Part shown: positions 8,689 to 18,242 of the stretch, piece by piece
Layout: each line of letters begins with the position of its first letter
How positions within the stretch are numbered: the first letter of the stretch is position 1
Notes under the pieces: model-generated
Databases searched by the model: none
The model's input: only the letters and a program-made list of their open reading frames with translations
Told to the model about the DNA's origin: nothing
Origin: Oscillibacter ruminantium GH1
Lineage (GTDB): Bacteria > Bacillota > Clostridia > Oscillospirales > Oscillospiraceae
Direction of reading: 5' to 3'
NCBI RefSeq assembly: GCF_000307265.1
Contig: NZ_DF158897.1
Coordinates: 230,276 to 294,275 of the forward strand
Length of the DNA: 64,000 bases
Translations under genes and position numbers: made by a program

Positions 8689-10412
8689 ATTTCAAGATCA
8701 ACGACCGGGACCTGACCGCCGCCGAGGGCGTCACCATTCTGGAAGCCGCCGAACAGGCGGGAATCCCCATCCCCCATCTGTGCTTCCTAAAGGAAATCAA
8801 CAACATCGCGGCATGCCGCATGTGCGTGGTGGAGGTTGTAGGGAAAGAACGTCTGGTCCCTGCCTGCAATACAGAGGTTACAGAGGGCATGGTCATCTAC
8901 ACAAATTCCGACCGGGTCCGCAGAGCCCGCAGAACGAACCTGAGACTGATCCTCTCCCAGCACAACTCCAACTGCGCGGTCTGCATCCGCAGCGGCAACT
9001 GCGAACTGCAGCGGCTCTCCCGCGACCTCAACATCCATTATCAGCCCTATGAGCTCCAGCTGGAGCGCTCCACCGTGGATTTGGAGGCCCCTGTCGTCCG
9101 TGAGGCCAGCAAGTGCATCAAATGTATGCGCTGCGTGCAGATCTGCGACAAGGTACAGGGAATGCACATCTGGGACGTGGCCGGTACCGGCTCCCGCACC
9201 ACGGTGGACGTGAGCTACAACCGCTTCCTGAAAAACACAGACTGCACCTTCTGCGGGCAGTGCGTGACCCACTGCCCCACCGGCGCACTGACCGTTCGAG
9301 ACGACACCAACCGGGTGCTGCAAGCAGTGGGGGACCCAGACATCGTCACGGTGGTGCAGGTTGCTCCCGCCGTGCGGGTGGCGTGGGCGGAAGCCTTTGA
9401 CCTGCCTGTTGAGCAGGCCACCACCGGACGCATGGTGGCGGCGCTGAAACGCATCGGCTTTGATTACGTGTTTGACACCAACTTCACCGCAGATCTCACC
9501 ATCATGGAGGAAGGCAGCGAATTTTTAGAGCGGTTTACTCACAAGGGAAAATACCGCTGGCCCATGTTTACCTCGTGCTGTCCCGGCTGGGTGCGCTTTC
9601 TCAAAACTCAGTTCCCGGCTTACACTCAGAATCTTTCTACCGCCAAGTCGCCCCAGCAAATGTTCGGCGCGGTGGCAAAAAGCTATTTCGCGGAGAAGAT
9701 CGGCGTTGATCCCCACAAAATTTACGTAGTGTCCATCATGCCCTGCTCCGCAAAAAAGACGGAGTGCGAGCTGCCCACGATGAATGATGCCTGCGGCGAC
9801 CCGGACGTGAACGCCGTTTTGACCACCCGGGAAATGTGCCGAATGTTCTGCAGCGACTGCATCATTCCCGCCGACTTGGAAGAAGCGGAATTTGACAGTC
9901 CCTTGGGTACCGGCACCGGCGCGGCGGTGATTTTCGGTGCCACGGGCGGCGTGATGGACGCGGCGCTGCGCAGCGCCTACTATCTGGTGACCGGGACCAA
10001 CCCGGATGCCGATGCTTTTCAAAAGGTGCGGGGAGATCGGCCTTGGAAGGAGGCGGTTTTCTCCATTCCGGGGGCCGGAGACGTGCGCGTGGCGGTGGTC
10101 AGCGGCCTTGGGAATACCCGCCGGCTGATGGAGGCCATTGACGGCGGGGAAGTGGTCTATGACTTTGTGGAGGTCATGGCCTGTCCCGGCGGCTGCGCGG
10201 GCGGCGGCGGCCAGCCCATCCACGAGGGCGTGGAAATGGCGTCTCACCGCGGCAATCAGCTTTGGGAAATGGACGCGAACGCAACCGTCCGCTTCTCTCA
10301 CGAAAATCCGGACGTGTATGAGCTCTACCGCGCCTATCTTAAAAATCCGCTGGGCGAGAAGTCCCATCATCTCCTGCACACGGACCACACCGCATGGTCC
10401 GTCCGCAAATAA
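8682..10412 (+). CDS. hydA: [FeFe] hydrogenase, catalytic subunit (HydA-like)
   Basis: 576 aa with the full modular set. An N-terminal [2Fe-2S] domain has Cys in PHLCFLKE, AACRMC and PACNT. Then a His/Cys-ligated [4Fe-4S] domain (HNSNCAVCIRSGNC), two ferredoxin-type clusters (CIKCMRCVQIC and CTFCGQCVTHCP), and the H-cluster domain with TSCCPGW (about residue 297), MPCSAKKTE (about 353) and MACPGGCAGGGG (about 499). It makes or consumes H2 in the cytoplasm. The second residue after TSC is Cys rather than Ser, which many multimeric hydrogenases share. It is translationally coupled to the NuoF/GltD-like flavoprotein. Maturation genes hydEFG are not in the window. Confidence 0.93.
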   Translation: MVNFKINDRDLTAAEGVTILEAAEQAGIPIPHLCFLKEINNIAACRMCVVEVVGKERLVPACNTEVTEGMVIYTNSDRVRRARRTNLRLILSQHNSNCAVCIRSGNCELQRLSRDLNIHYQPYELQLERSTVDLEAPVVREASKCIKCMRCVQICDKVQGMHIWDVAGTGSRTTVDVSYNRFLKNTDCTFCGQCVTHCPTGALTVRDDTNRVLQAVGDPDIVTVVQVAPAVRVAWAEAFDLPVEQATTGRMVAALKRIGFDYVFDTNFTADLTIMEEGSEFLERFTHKGKYRWPMFTSCCPGWVRFLKTQFPAYTQNLSTAKSPQQMFGAVAKSYFAEKIGVDPHKIYVVSIMPCSAKKTECELPTMNDACGDPDVNAVLTTREMCRMFCSDCIIPADLEEAEFDSPLGTGTGAAVIFGATGGVMDAALRSAYYLVTGTNPDADAFQKVRGDRPWKEAVFSIPGAGDVRVAVVSGLGNTRRLMEAIDGGEVVYDFVEVMACPGGCAGGGGQPIHEGVEMASHRGNQLWEMDANATVRFSHENPDVYELYRAYLKNPLGEKSHHLLHTDHTAWSVRK

Positions 10413-10418
10413 AAACAA

Positions 10419-10450
10419 CAGAGGCCCGGGCGCAAGCGCCCGGGCCTCTG
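10419..10450 (+). terminator. strong intrinsic terminator after hydA
   Basis: A perfect 14-bp GC-rich stem (10419-10432 with 10437-10450) and a four-base loop, followed by a T-rich stretch, seven bases after the hydrogenase stop. Confidence 0.85.
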
Positions 10451-10539
10451 CTCTGTTTCTTAAAAACTTCATTTTTGAAGCTGACCATTTCCAAAATGCT
10501 TTTATCCCAGTATGAATGATTGATAAGGGGTAACGTCCC

Positions 10540-10559
10540 ACAGAATCGCTGGATTCTGT
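10540..10559. terminator. small hairpin between convergent operons
   Basis: ACAGAATC and GATTCTGT form an 8-bp stem with loop GCTG, followed by TTTT on the plus strand. It lies 36 nt beyond the end of the minus-strand kinase gene and could terminate either strand weakly. Confidence 0.4.
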
Positions 10560-10595
10560 TTTACCCAATCGTTCCAGCGCATCCGGTGGTTTTTC

Positions 10596-13373
10596 TTATC
10601 GTATCAGGCTCGGTGATTTCGGACTCTGCCGCTCATCCTCCGGGAGGTATTTGGCAAGGGCGGCATACAGCTCCTCCGGATCAATCGGTTTGGTGAGACA
10701 GCCGCTCAATTCCGCAGCCCGAAAGGGCACCATGTTTTCATCAGGAGCAGCAGCGGACAGGGCGATAATCGGAACGCCCGCCGCGTCCCGGCGCGACAGC
10801 CGCCGAATCGCTTTTGTGGCGGAAATTCCGTCCAAAACAGGCATTCGAATATCCATTAACACCGCAAAATAGTAATTTTCCGCCGACTTTTCAAACAGTT
10901 TCAATCCCTCTTGGCCATTTTCGGCAGAATCCACGCAGATGCCCACATGTTGCAGCAGCTTTTCCACAATCTCCCGGTTTACGGCCTGGTCCTCGCACAC
11001 AAGGACATTTTTCCCCGCCAGCCCGGATGAGGAAATCGGGCGGAACTTTTCCACCAGATTCTGCTCTGGAACAATTTGGCCCCGCAGCAGCACCGTGAAG
11101 GTTGTGCCTTTTCCGGGGGCACTTTTGCAGGAGATCGTGCCACCCATCATCGTGACCAGGTCCTTCACAATTGCCAGGCCCAGCCCGGTGCCGTCACCGC
11201 TGGCGGTGGTGTGCTCCTGCTCAAAGGGCTTAAACAGCCGGTTTCGCTGAAATTCATCCGACATACCCGCGCCGTCGTCCCTGACCCGAAAGCGAATCAG
11301 ATACGAGTCCGGGCCGGCGTCTTCCTTTTCAATGTCAAGGGTTACGTGGCCGCCGGACGGCGTGAACTTGATGGCGTTGTTCAGTAAATTTACAAAAATT
11401 TGCTGAACCCGCATTTTGTCAAACAACAGCAAAGGAGGAAGCGTTGGATCACAGTGGAAGGCAAGGGAAACGCCCTTTTCCTGCGCCCGGGGCTGGAGAA
11501 GGTTGGCCAGAGACTCCAAAAGCTCCTCTTTTCGATAGGGCTGGGGATGAAGCGCATAGTTTTTGCTCTGGAGCTTGCTTAAGTCCAGACTGTCGTTGAT
11601 TAATTGCAGCAGATACTGCCCGGCCTGATGAATTTTTTCATGATATCCGGCGGATTCCTCCAAGTCAGAGGCCTCCGCGCCAAAGGAGGAAAAGCCAATG
11701 ATCGCATTCATCGGAGTGCGCATGTCGTGGCTCATTCTCGACAGGAATGCCTGCTTTGCGTTGACGGCTTCCGCCAAATCAAGGTTTTTCCGGTGGGCGC
11801 GTTTCAGATAGAGGAAAACCGCGGCCAGACTCACCATTAAAATCGTCCCGCCGCTGACAATCAGGATACTGCGGACGGGGTTCTCGTAGATCCAAGCCAG
11901 AAGAAGGTTCTGACTGGGGCGTTTCACAGTGGTGTCGATCATCAGTGCGTTCAATTCGTCGGTGGTGATGGTGGAAAGCGTTTTACTGAGCCCGCTTGCC
12001 AGCAGGCCGGTTTCGTCGCCCTCCACGCCCAGACACACCTGATTGGAAAACGCAACCAGAGAGGGCGTGAGCTGGCTGTAATGATACATTTTCAAATAAT
12101 ATTCCGCCGCGTAGCTGGAGACAAGGGCCAGACTCGCTCTTCCGGATGCCACCGCCGTCAGGCAGTCCTGTGAATCCCGGCACCATGTTATTTGATCCTG
12201 ACGATACTTTCCTAAAATATAATTCTGCGTCACATGGGAGGAATGGACGGCGGCCACCGTGCAGGTTTCGGGATCAAAGCTGCTGTTCTTGTTTTTGATT
12301 GCGTAGTAATTGACCGTGGCATAAGGCTGCGTAATGTCTACATTTTTTTCGTCGGCCCACACGTGATCGTAGTAGAAATCAGGATAAACGACAACGCCTC
12401 GCGCCTTCTCCTCTTTCCACTCCGTCTGGATGCATGAAACGCCCAGCCGGTCGCAAATCATCTGCGCCACGGCGGGATAGAACCCCGTGAAAGAACCGTC
12501 CTTCTCCCTGCGGCTGTAATATCCCCGCCCGTCCTGAAAGGCGAAGGTCAAAGAATTGATCGACGCCAGATAGCGCGCTTCATCCTTTGTCATCGGCACA
12601 GCGACCCGCTCCGGAAACCAGCGTTTATAGGTATCTGAAAAGAATGTCGGCTCGTCGCTTTGAATTTTAGCCAGCGCATTGTTGATCGTTTTTAAATATG
12701 GATTGCCGATACTCATAGAAATATAATTGGAGATGGTGCCAAACCGCTCCAACTGCTTCATTTCGCCGTCCAAATCCATGACGTTGGAGATCAGCGCGTC
12801 GATTTCCCCCGCCTCCAGAGCGGCTCGGCAGGCGTTGAACCCATCGTAAAAGACAAGGTGTTCCGCCGGAATGCCTGCATCCTCCAATTCGTTTTCCAGT
12901 CCGGCGGATTGGTACACGGGCCGGGAAATGCCGACTTTCAGCGTTTGAAACGTCTCGTAATCCTGATAGCAAAGATCTTCTCTGCTTTTGAGTGCCATGA
13001 CGGCATAATAGGTGTCGATGATGCTGTGCTCCGTGTACCCCAGCGTGGTGGAGGGCGAGACGGGAAGCGTACCCGGCATACGGACATCCGCCTCTCCTTC
13101 CAAAACCATTTGCTTTGTCTCTTCCCAGCTGTGGGCCAAAACGTAGGTAAAAGTAATGCCCGTATACCGGGATATCAAATTCAGCAGGTCAACGCCATAT
13201 CCACATTCCTCGCCCCGATTGGTATACTCAAAAAATCCGGGCAGCGGATAAAATGCAACGCGAAGCGTGGGTCCGCTCACCGCGCCGGCAGGCACGGCCA
13301 GTATCCCCACAAGAAGAATTGCTCCCAAAATAGCGGCGCACAGGCGCCTTTTCAAATTTTGCAGCGCGTTCAT
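10596..13373 (-). CDS. hybrid sensor histidine kinase with two extracellular solute-binding domains
   Basis: 925 aa. Signal peptide or membrane anchor (about 10-32), then two tandem family 3 periplasmic-binding-type domains (about 35-265 and 270-500; for example LRVAFYPLPGFFEYT and LTFAFQDGRGYYS), one transmembrane helix (about 510-532), HisKA with SHDMRTPMNAIIGF (His near 546), HATPase (NNAIKFTPSGG, DDGAGMS, GTGLGLAIV) and a C-terminal receiver with phospho-acceptor Asp in LMDIRMPVLDG (near 840). It probably senses an amino acid or similar small ligand outside the cell. Last gene of a three-gene minus-strand signalling run; GGAGGG precedes the ATG. No DNA-binding output is encoded, so a relay is likely. 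Confidence 0.9.
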   Translation of the reverse strand: MNALQNLKRRLCAAILGAILLVGILAVPAGAVSGPTLRVAFYPLPGFFEYTNRGEECGYGVDLLNLISRYTGITFTYVLAHSWEETKQMVLEGEADVRMPGTLPVSPSTTLGYTEHSIIDTYYAVMALKSREDLCYQDYETFQTLKVGISRPVYQSAGLENELEDAGIPAEHLVFYDGFNACRAALEAGEIDALISNVMDLDGEMKQLERFGTISNYISMSIGNPYLKTINNALAKIQSDEPTFFSDTYKRWFPERVAVPMTKDEARYLASINSLTFAFQDGRGYYSRREKDGSFTGFYPAVAQMICDRLGVSCIQTEWKEEKARGVVVYPDFYYDHVWADEKNVDITQPYATVNYYAIKNKNSSFDPETCTVAAVHSSHVTQNYILGKYRQDQITWCRDSQDCLTAVASGRASLALVSSYAAEYYLKMYHYSQLTPSLVAFSNQVCLGVEGDETGLLASGLSKTLSTITTDELNALMIDTTVKRPSQNLLLAWIYENPVRSILIVSGGTILMVSLAAVFLYLKRAHRKNLDLAEAVNAKQAFLSRMSHDMRTPMNAIIGFSSFGAEASDLEESAGYHEKIHQAGQYLLQLINDSLDLSKLQSKNYALHPQPYRKEELLESLANLLQPRAQEKGVSLAFHCDPTLPPLLLFDKMRVQQIFVNLLNNAIKFTPSGGHVTLDIEKEDAGPDSYLIRFRVRDDGAGMSDEFQRNRLFKPFEQEHTTASGDGTGLGLAIVKDLVTMMGGTISCKSAPGKGTTFTVLLRGQIVPEQNLVEKFRPISSSGLAGKNVLVCEDQAVNREIVEKLLQHVGICVDSAENGQEGLKLFEKSAENYYFAVLMDIRMPVLDGISATKAIRRLSRRDAAGVPIIALSAAAPDENMVPFRAAELSGCLTKPIDPEELYAALAKYLPEDERQSPKSPSLIR

Positions 13374-13517
13374 TTCGATCCCTCCTGTTCGGTAGTGAAT
13401 TCATGGCGGACAAATTTTAAATACTTTGGATACTTTCCGCCCAAACGGCGGCGCCCCAGCGGCTCCGGCTCTATGCCGCAGATGCTGAACAAACAGAAAA
13501 ATGCACGCGCCCCGCTC

Positions 13518-16500
13518 TTATTCGGGCAGAGACGTCTGCCCCGCGTGGAAAAAGTCATCCAGCGTTGCATACAGCAATTCCGGTTCAATGGGCTTGGCGA
13601 GGTGCGCATTCATCCCCGCCATCTTGGATTTTTCCACATCCTCGTCAAACGCGTTGGCGCTCATCGCGATAATAGGAATCGTCTTGGCGGTCTTCTTTTT
13701 CAGCTGGCGGATAGAGCGTGTTGCCGTTAATCCGTCCATGACCGGCATGCGGATATCCATGAGGATTGCGTCGAAATACCCCAGTTCGGCTAAAGTAAAA
13801 GTCTCAATGGCGGCCAACCCGTTTTCCGCGACCTCCACTTCGCAGCCTTTGGCGCTCAACAGGCGCTTTGCAACCTCCACATTCAGCATGTGATCCTCGA
13901 CCAGCAGAACCCGGTGGCCGGTGAAGTCATATTCCCGGGGCGTGGCGGCTTGCTGTTCCTGCTCTTTGTGCAGATAGATCTTTTCAAAAGCGGAGCAGAG
14001 CGAGGTTTTGAACAGGGGCTTTGAAATAAGAAGATTGACTCCGGCGTTTTTGGCCTCGGCCTCAATACTGGCCCAGTCATAGGCCGTCATGATGATGATT
14101 GTCACGTCCGGACCCACGATGCGCCGAATCCGCCGCGTGGTTTCAATGCCATCCATCTCCGGCATCTTCCAGTCGATCAGCACAATATCATAAAGCTCTC
14201 CCCGCGCCCACTTTGTCTCCACCATGGCGACGGCCTTTGACCCGCTGTCCACCCAGTCCGCCTTTGTGCCCATCTCCGTCAGGATATGCTGCGTCTGCTC
14301 GCAGATAAGAATCTCGTCGTCCACAATCAGCGCCGACAGGTTTTTCCAGTTCATGCCCCACTGATTTCTGACCCGGTAAACCGTGTCGGTACATAGTCCC
14401 AGCGAGAGTTCCACGAGAAACTCCGTGCCGATGCCCTCGATGCTGTTGACGGAGATCGTTCCGCCCATCATATCCACCAGATTTTTGCAGATGGCAAGGC
14501 CCAGCCCCGTTCCTCCATAGGGACTTGTGGAGTTGGAACGCTCCTGCTCAAAGGGTTCAAAGATGCGGTCCTTAAATTCGTCGCTGATGCCGATTCCCGT
14601 GTCGTTCACGGTAAATTGCAGATATGCTTTGCCGCCATTGGTCCGAGCCTGATTGACAATGAACTGCACCTTTCCGCCCGCCGGGGTAAACTTTACCGCG
14701 TTAGAGATCAGATTTACCAGAATCTGCTGCAGCTTCATAGGATCGCCCATATAGGACGGCTCCGTAAAGCTGGTCAGGATGCAGTCGTATTCCACGCCCT
14801 TGTTCTCTGCCAGCTCACAGGCAATGGTATTGATGCCGTTCAGGAATTCCTCAAAAGGAATCTCCTCATTTTTCAGCGTCAGCTTTCCGCTTTCGATCCG
14901 GCTCATATCCAAAATATCATTGATGAGAGAGAGCAAGAATCGCGCCGAAATCCCCACCTTGGAAATGCAGTCGGACACCTGCTCAGAGTTGCCCACGCAC
15001 TGGGCGGCCAGCGCCGACATTCCGATGATGGCGTTCATGGGCGTGCGGATTTCGTGGCTCATTCTGGAGAGGAATTCCGTTTTTGCAACGCTTGCCTGCT
15101 GCGCTTGCAGCAGTGCGTCCCGGAGGACTGCCTGATGTTGCTCCTGCTGGTGGGTAATGGCGGTGATATCCGTGCGGGTAAAGACCAAAACGGAGTGGCT
15201 CTGATCGAGGTACATGCACTGCCATTTTTTGCGATAGGTCTTGCCATCGGCGATCACCGGGAAGGTATAGACAAACGTATCGCTGGTTTCAAGCTCACGC
15301 ATGATGTGCGCGCAGTCAAACGCCTCCATGGCCTCCTGCCGATACTCCTCCGGAACGTACCGCTCTATAAATTCAGGATAGCCCCGGGTATAATCTCCAT
15401 TGGCGTGCATCTCCAGCTGGGATTCCAAATCCGTGTAGTGATAGCAGGTCAAGTGCTGATCGGACAGGTTTAAAAGCCCCAAAAACTCATATTCCAAATC
15501 CAGAATCCGACCGATAATCGTTCCCAGCTGTTTCTTTTCGTTAATATCATGGGTATACAGAAAGCACATGATGTCGCCGCTGTCGGGGTTTCGATAGGTT
15601 TTGGAAACAGTCCTCACCCAGTGGGGCTGCCCGTTGGTCATGCGCCGCTGATACTCTATGGAACTGGTCTTTGTGCCCGCCTTATACAGCCGTATCAAGT
15701 TTTCAGGCTGCATTTTTCTGCGCAGTTCATCACTCATCTCCTGCGTTGCGCACAAAGAGGCGACAGTTTCTATCACGTCGGTATAGGCGCTGCTGTCCTT
15801 GGAATAGAGCATCCGCTCGTCGCAGACATAGTGGTCCACCAGATTGAGCGTCAGATTGCCCCGGCACTTTCCCAGCAGCACCTCGCCCTGAATTGCCTCC
15901 AGATTTTTGACCTCTTCGTCAAATTTCTTCTGGGCATTGATGAACTCGGTGACATCCTCTCCGATGGCTACGCCCAGCACCGGCAGGCCGCCCGCGCCAA
16001 AAATCACGGAATAGGTAATTCGCTGCCATTCCACGCCGGTTTTCGCTTTGTTATAATGGATGATCGCGGCCGCCGTTTTCTCACCCCGGGCCAAGGCTTC
16101 ATAAAGCGCGATGTAGTCGTCCACCCCGTCCGGCATGATATAGCCCGCCTCAATCCGGGCCATGTAGCCGCCCTTCTGATTCAGTCGGAACCCAAACCGT
16201 TCGGCTCCTCGGCTGAGGCTGTTAAAAACGTTGTTCTGGATATCGTAGGAGCATAAGAAGATTGCGCTGGAGGCCAGCGCCAGTTCCATCTGCTGCTTTT
16301 CCGCCAAAATCTTTAACTCGTTGGTAATGTTTTTCCCTACGCCGATGGATTGCAGCACGTTACCCCGATCATCCAGCAGATTCGTGTAAAACACTCGCTC
16401 GCACCACCAGCCGCCCCCGTCGGGGCGGGCAAGCCAGATGTCCCGGCTGACCTCCGGCTCTCCGGCTTCCACCCGGCGATACAGATCCCGGAAAGCCTCA

Positions 16501-18242
16501 ATGCTCTCCGGCTTGATATCTCCCCGCCGGATAGACGTTTCCACAAAATCGGAGATGACCGGTTCGTTGCCCGGATGCACCTTCAAGGACTCCGCCGACT
16601 CATAGAGCGTGTGGGTCTTGACATCGTATGTCCAAACATTTAAATTCGCGGTACTGATGGCAATATCAGAGATCACCTTGTTTTCCAGCAGTGACAGCTC
16701 CGCCTCCTTTTGGCGGGTGATATTGTGGAACACACATTGCAGCAGGGGCGCGCCTCGGTCCTCTCCGATCTTCTTGCCCTGCATATGCACCCAGATCACG
16801 CGGCCGTCCCGATGGCGCTTGCGGAAATCAATGTCCGCCACCGTGTCGTGAGCGCAGGCATCGCGCACCTTGCAAATCACCATTTCAGCGTCCGCCGGAT
16901 AGATCAGGTTGGCGGCGTCCTGTTTGATGATCTCGCCGTATTCCTCGGGAGAGTAGCCTGTCAGCGCCGCGACTCCATCGGAAAAATAAATCGTCTCAAA
17001 GATATCGGAAACGCGGTAAATGGTCACGCCGCCGGGAATGGCGTTAATGATATTTTGAATTTCCTCGTTAGCGGCCTCCGCCTTTCGGGCGGCCTCCATT
17101 TTTTCCGTCACGTCACGTCCGATGGCCGCCGCACGTATGGGCCGTCCCCCATCGTCAAAGATGGTCTTATAGCAGACCTCTTCCCACCAGTATTCCTTTC
17201 TGACCGGATCATAGGTGCGCAGGGTGGCGGAGACTTTTTCCTCTCCGGCCAGCACCCGGTCAAAAATATCTTTCGCGGCTTGGACGGAATCTTCGTGATA
17301 GTGCTTTTCATCAAACAGGCACTGTGGGAAATTGGGATAGACCTCTGCGCCGCTCCCGGCGCACCGGGAGGAATGAATCGACTGATACGCCGTTTGGGAC
17401 AGAATGTCCCACTCCCAAACGGATACATCGTAGCCCTCCATCACGCGGTCCAAAAGCTCGCGGGTCCGCTGCTCCTTTGTCACGTCCATATAGCTGATAT
17501 AGTACCGCAGCTTACGGCCAAGGCTCTTCACGGTGCCGCGCACGGAGAGCGTGATGGAGCGTCCGGCCCGGGTCCGTGCCTCAAACATGTCGGAGAACAT
17601 CGCGCCCTCCTGCGCGTTTTGCTCCAGAACGGATCGGCACAAAGTCCGCTCCCTTCCACACGCCATGGCACATATGTCGGCTTTGCAGCCCTCTATAAAC
17701 TGCTCCCGGGAAACGCCCAGCATCCGGCAAAGGCCGTCGCTGACAAAGCTGAGAGCATATCCGCCGTTCTCGTTTCGGTCCACAATGGTAAAGCCGCCCT
17801 CAAAAATATCCAGCGCGGCGTTTATTTGCTCGGCGCCCTCCCGCGCTTCCTGCGGGTCTTGAAGCTCCCACGGCTCCGGATTCCGGACTTCTTGCAAACA
17901 GCAGGCGCAGTAGCCGGGTTCGGGGGAGAAACAAAGGGCCTGAAGCTGCCGTCCTCCCGCCAGAGGGCAGATCGCCGCCGCTTCCGCAGTCCCGCGTGTC
18001 GCCGTGTTTTCCAGCAGCCGCTTCCATTTGGAATCAGCGGTGGGAAAAAGGTCGCAAAAACTCCTTGTTTGAAGCTGTTTCAACGAAATCCCAAGAATTT
18101 TCGCCGTCGCCTCATTTGCGTAAGCAAGTTTAAAATCCCGAATTTCTTCGGCCTCGTCTTCGACAGGGCCCCAGATGCAAAAAGCGCAGGAGCCGGCGTC
18201 AAAACATGCATGGTAGTGCTCCACCTCAAATTTGGTGCCCAT
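13518..18242 (-). CDS. multi-PAS hybrid histidine kinase with two receiver domains
   Basis: About 1574 aa with no obvious signal peptide or membrane helix, so probably cytoplasmic. Residues 1 to about 1040 are a chain of PAS/PAC units (repeated GxxxDVTE or GKNITNE-type PAC endings; at least six). Then HisKA with SHEIRTPMNAIIGMS (His near 1063), HATPase (NLISNAVKFTPAGG, NDTGIGISDEF, GTGLGLAICK) and two receivers, Asp in LIDWKMPEMDG (near 1357) and LMDIRMPVMDG (near 1495). I prefer the ATG at 18242, nine bases after GAGG, over the ATG at 18251. It overlaps the upstream c-di-GMP gene by 17 nt, which indicates coupled translation and a shared pathway. Confidence 0.9.
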   Translation of the reverse strand: MGTKFEVEHYHACFDAGSCAFCIWGPVEDEAEEIRDFKLAYANEATAKILGISLKQLQTRSFCDLFPTADSKWKRLLENTATRGTAEAAAICPLAGGRQLQALCFSPEPGYCACCLQEVRNPEPWELQDPQEAREGAEQINAALDIFEGGFTIVDRNENGGYALSFVSDGLCRMLGVSREQFIEGCKADICAMACGRERTLCRSVLEQNAQEGAMFSDMFEARTRAGRSITLSVRGTVKSLGRKLRYYISYMDVTKEQRTRELLDRVMEGYDVSVWEWDILSQTAYQSIHSSRCAGSGAEVYPNFPQCLFDEKHYHEDSVQAAKDIFDRVLAGEEKVSATLRTYDPVRKEYWWEEVCYKTIFDDGGRPIRAAAIGRDVTEKMEAARKAEAANEEIQNIINAIPGGVTIYRVSDIFETIYFSDGVAALTGYSPEEYGEIIKQDAANLIYPADAEMVICKVRDACAHDTVADIDFRKRHRDGRVIWVHMQGKKIGEDRGAPLLQCVFHNITRQKEAELSLLENKVISDIAISTANLNVWTYDVKTHTLYESAESLKVHPGNEPVISDFVETSIRRGDIKPESIEAFRDLYRRVEAGEPEVSRDIWLARPDGGGWWCERVFYTNLLDDRGNVLQSIGVGKNITNELKILAEKQQMELALASSAIFLCSYDIQNNVFNSLSRGAERFGFRLNQKGGYMARIEAGYIMPDGVDDYIALYEALARGEKTAAAIIHYNKAKTGVEWQRITYSVIFGAGGLPVLGVAIGEDVTEFINAQKKFDEEVKNLEAIQGEVLLGKCRGNLTLNLVDHYVCDERMLYSKDSSAYTDVIETVASLCATQEMSDELRRKMQPENLIRLYKAGTKTSSIEYQRRMTNGQPHWVRTVSKTYRNPDSGDIMCFLYTHDINEKKQLGTIIGRILDLEYEFLGLLNLSDQHLTCYHYTDLESQLEMHANGDYTRGYPEFIERYVPEEYRQEAMEAFDCAHIMRELETSDTFVYTFPVIADGKTYRKKWQCMYLDQSHSVLVFTRTDITAITHQQEQHQAVLRDALLQAQQASVAKTEFLSRMSHEIRTPMNAIIGMSALAAQCVGNSEQVSDCISKVGISARFLLSLINDILDMSRIESGKLTLKNEEIPFEEFLNGINTIACELAENKGVEYDCILTSFTEPSYMGDPMKLQQILVNLISNAVKFTPAGGKVQFIVNQARTNGGKAYLQFTVNDTGIGISDEFKDRIFEPFEQERSNSTSPYGGTGLGLAICKNLVDMMGGTISVNSIEGIGTEFLVELSLGLCTDTVYRVRNQWGMNWKNLSALIVDDEILICEQTQHILTEMGTKADWVDSGSKAVAMVETKWARGELYDIVLIDWKMPEMDGIETTRRIRRIVGPDVTIIIMTAYDWASIEAEAKNAGVNLLISKPLFKTSLCSAFEKIYLHKEQEQQAATPREYDFTGHRVLLVEDHMLNVEVAKRLLSAKGCEVEVAENGLAAIETFTLAELGYFDAILMDIRMPVMDGLTATRSIRQLKKKTAKTIPIIAMSANAFDEDVEKSKMAGMNAHLAKPIEPELLYATLDDFFHAGQTSLPE

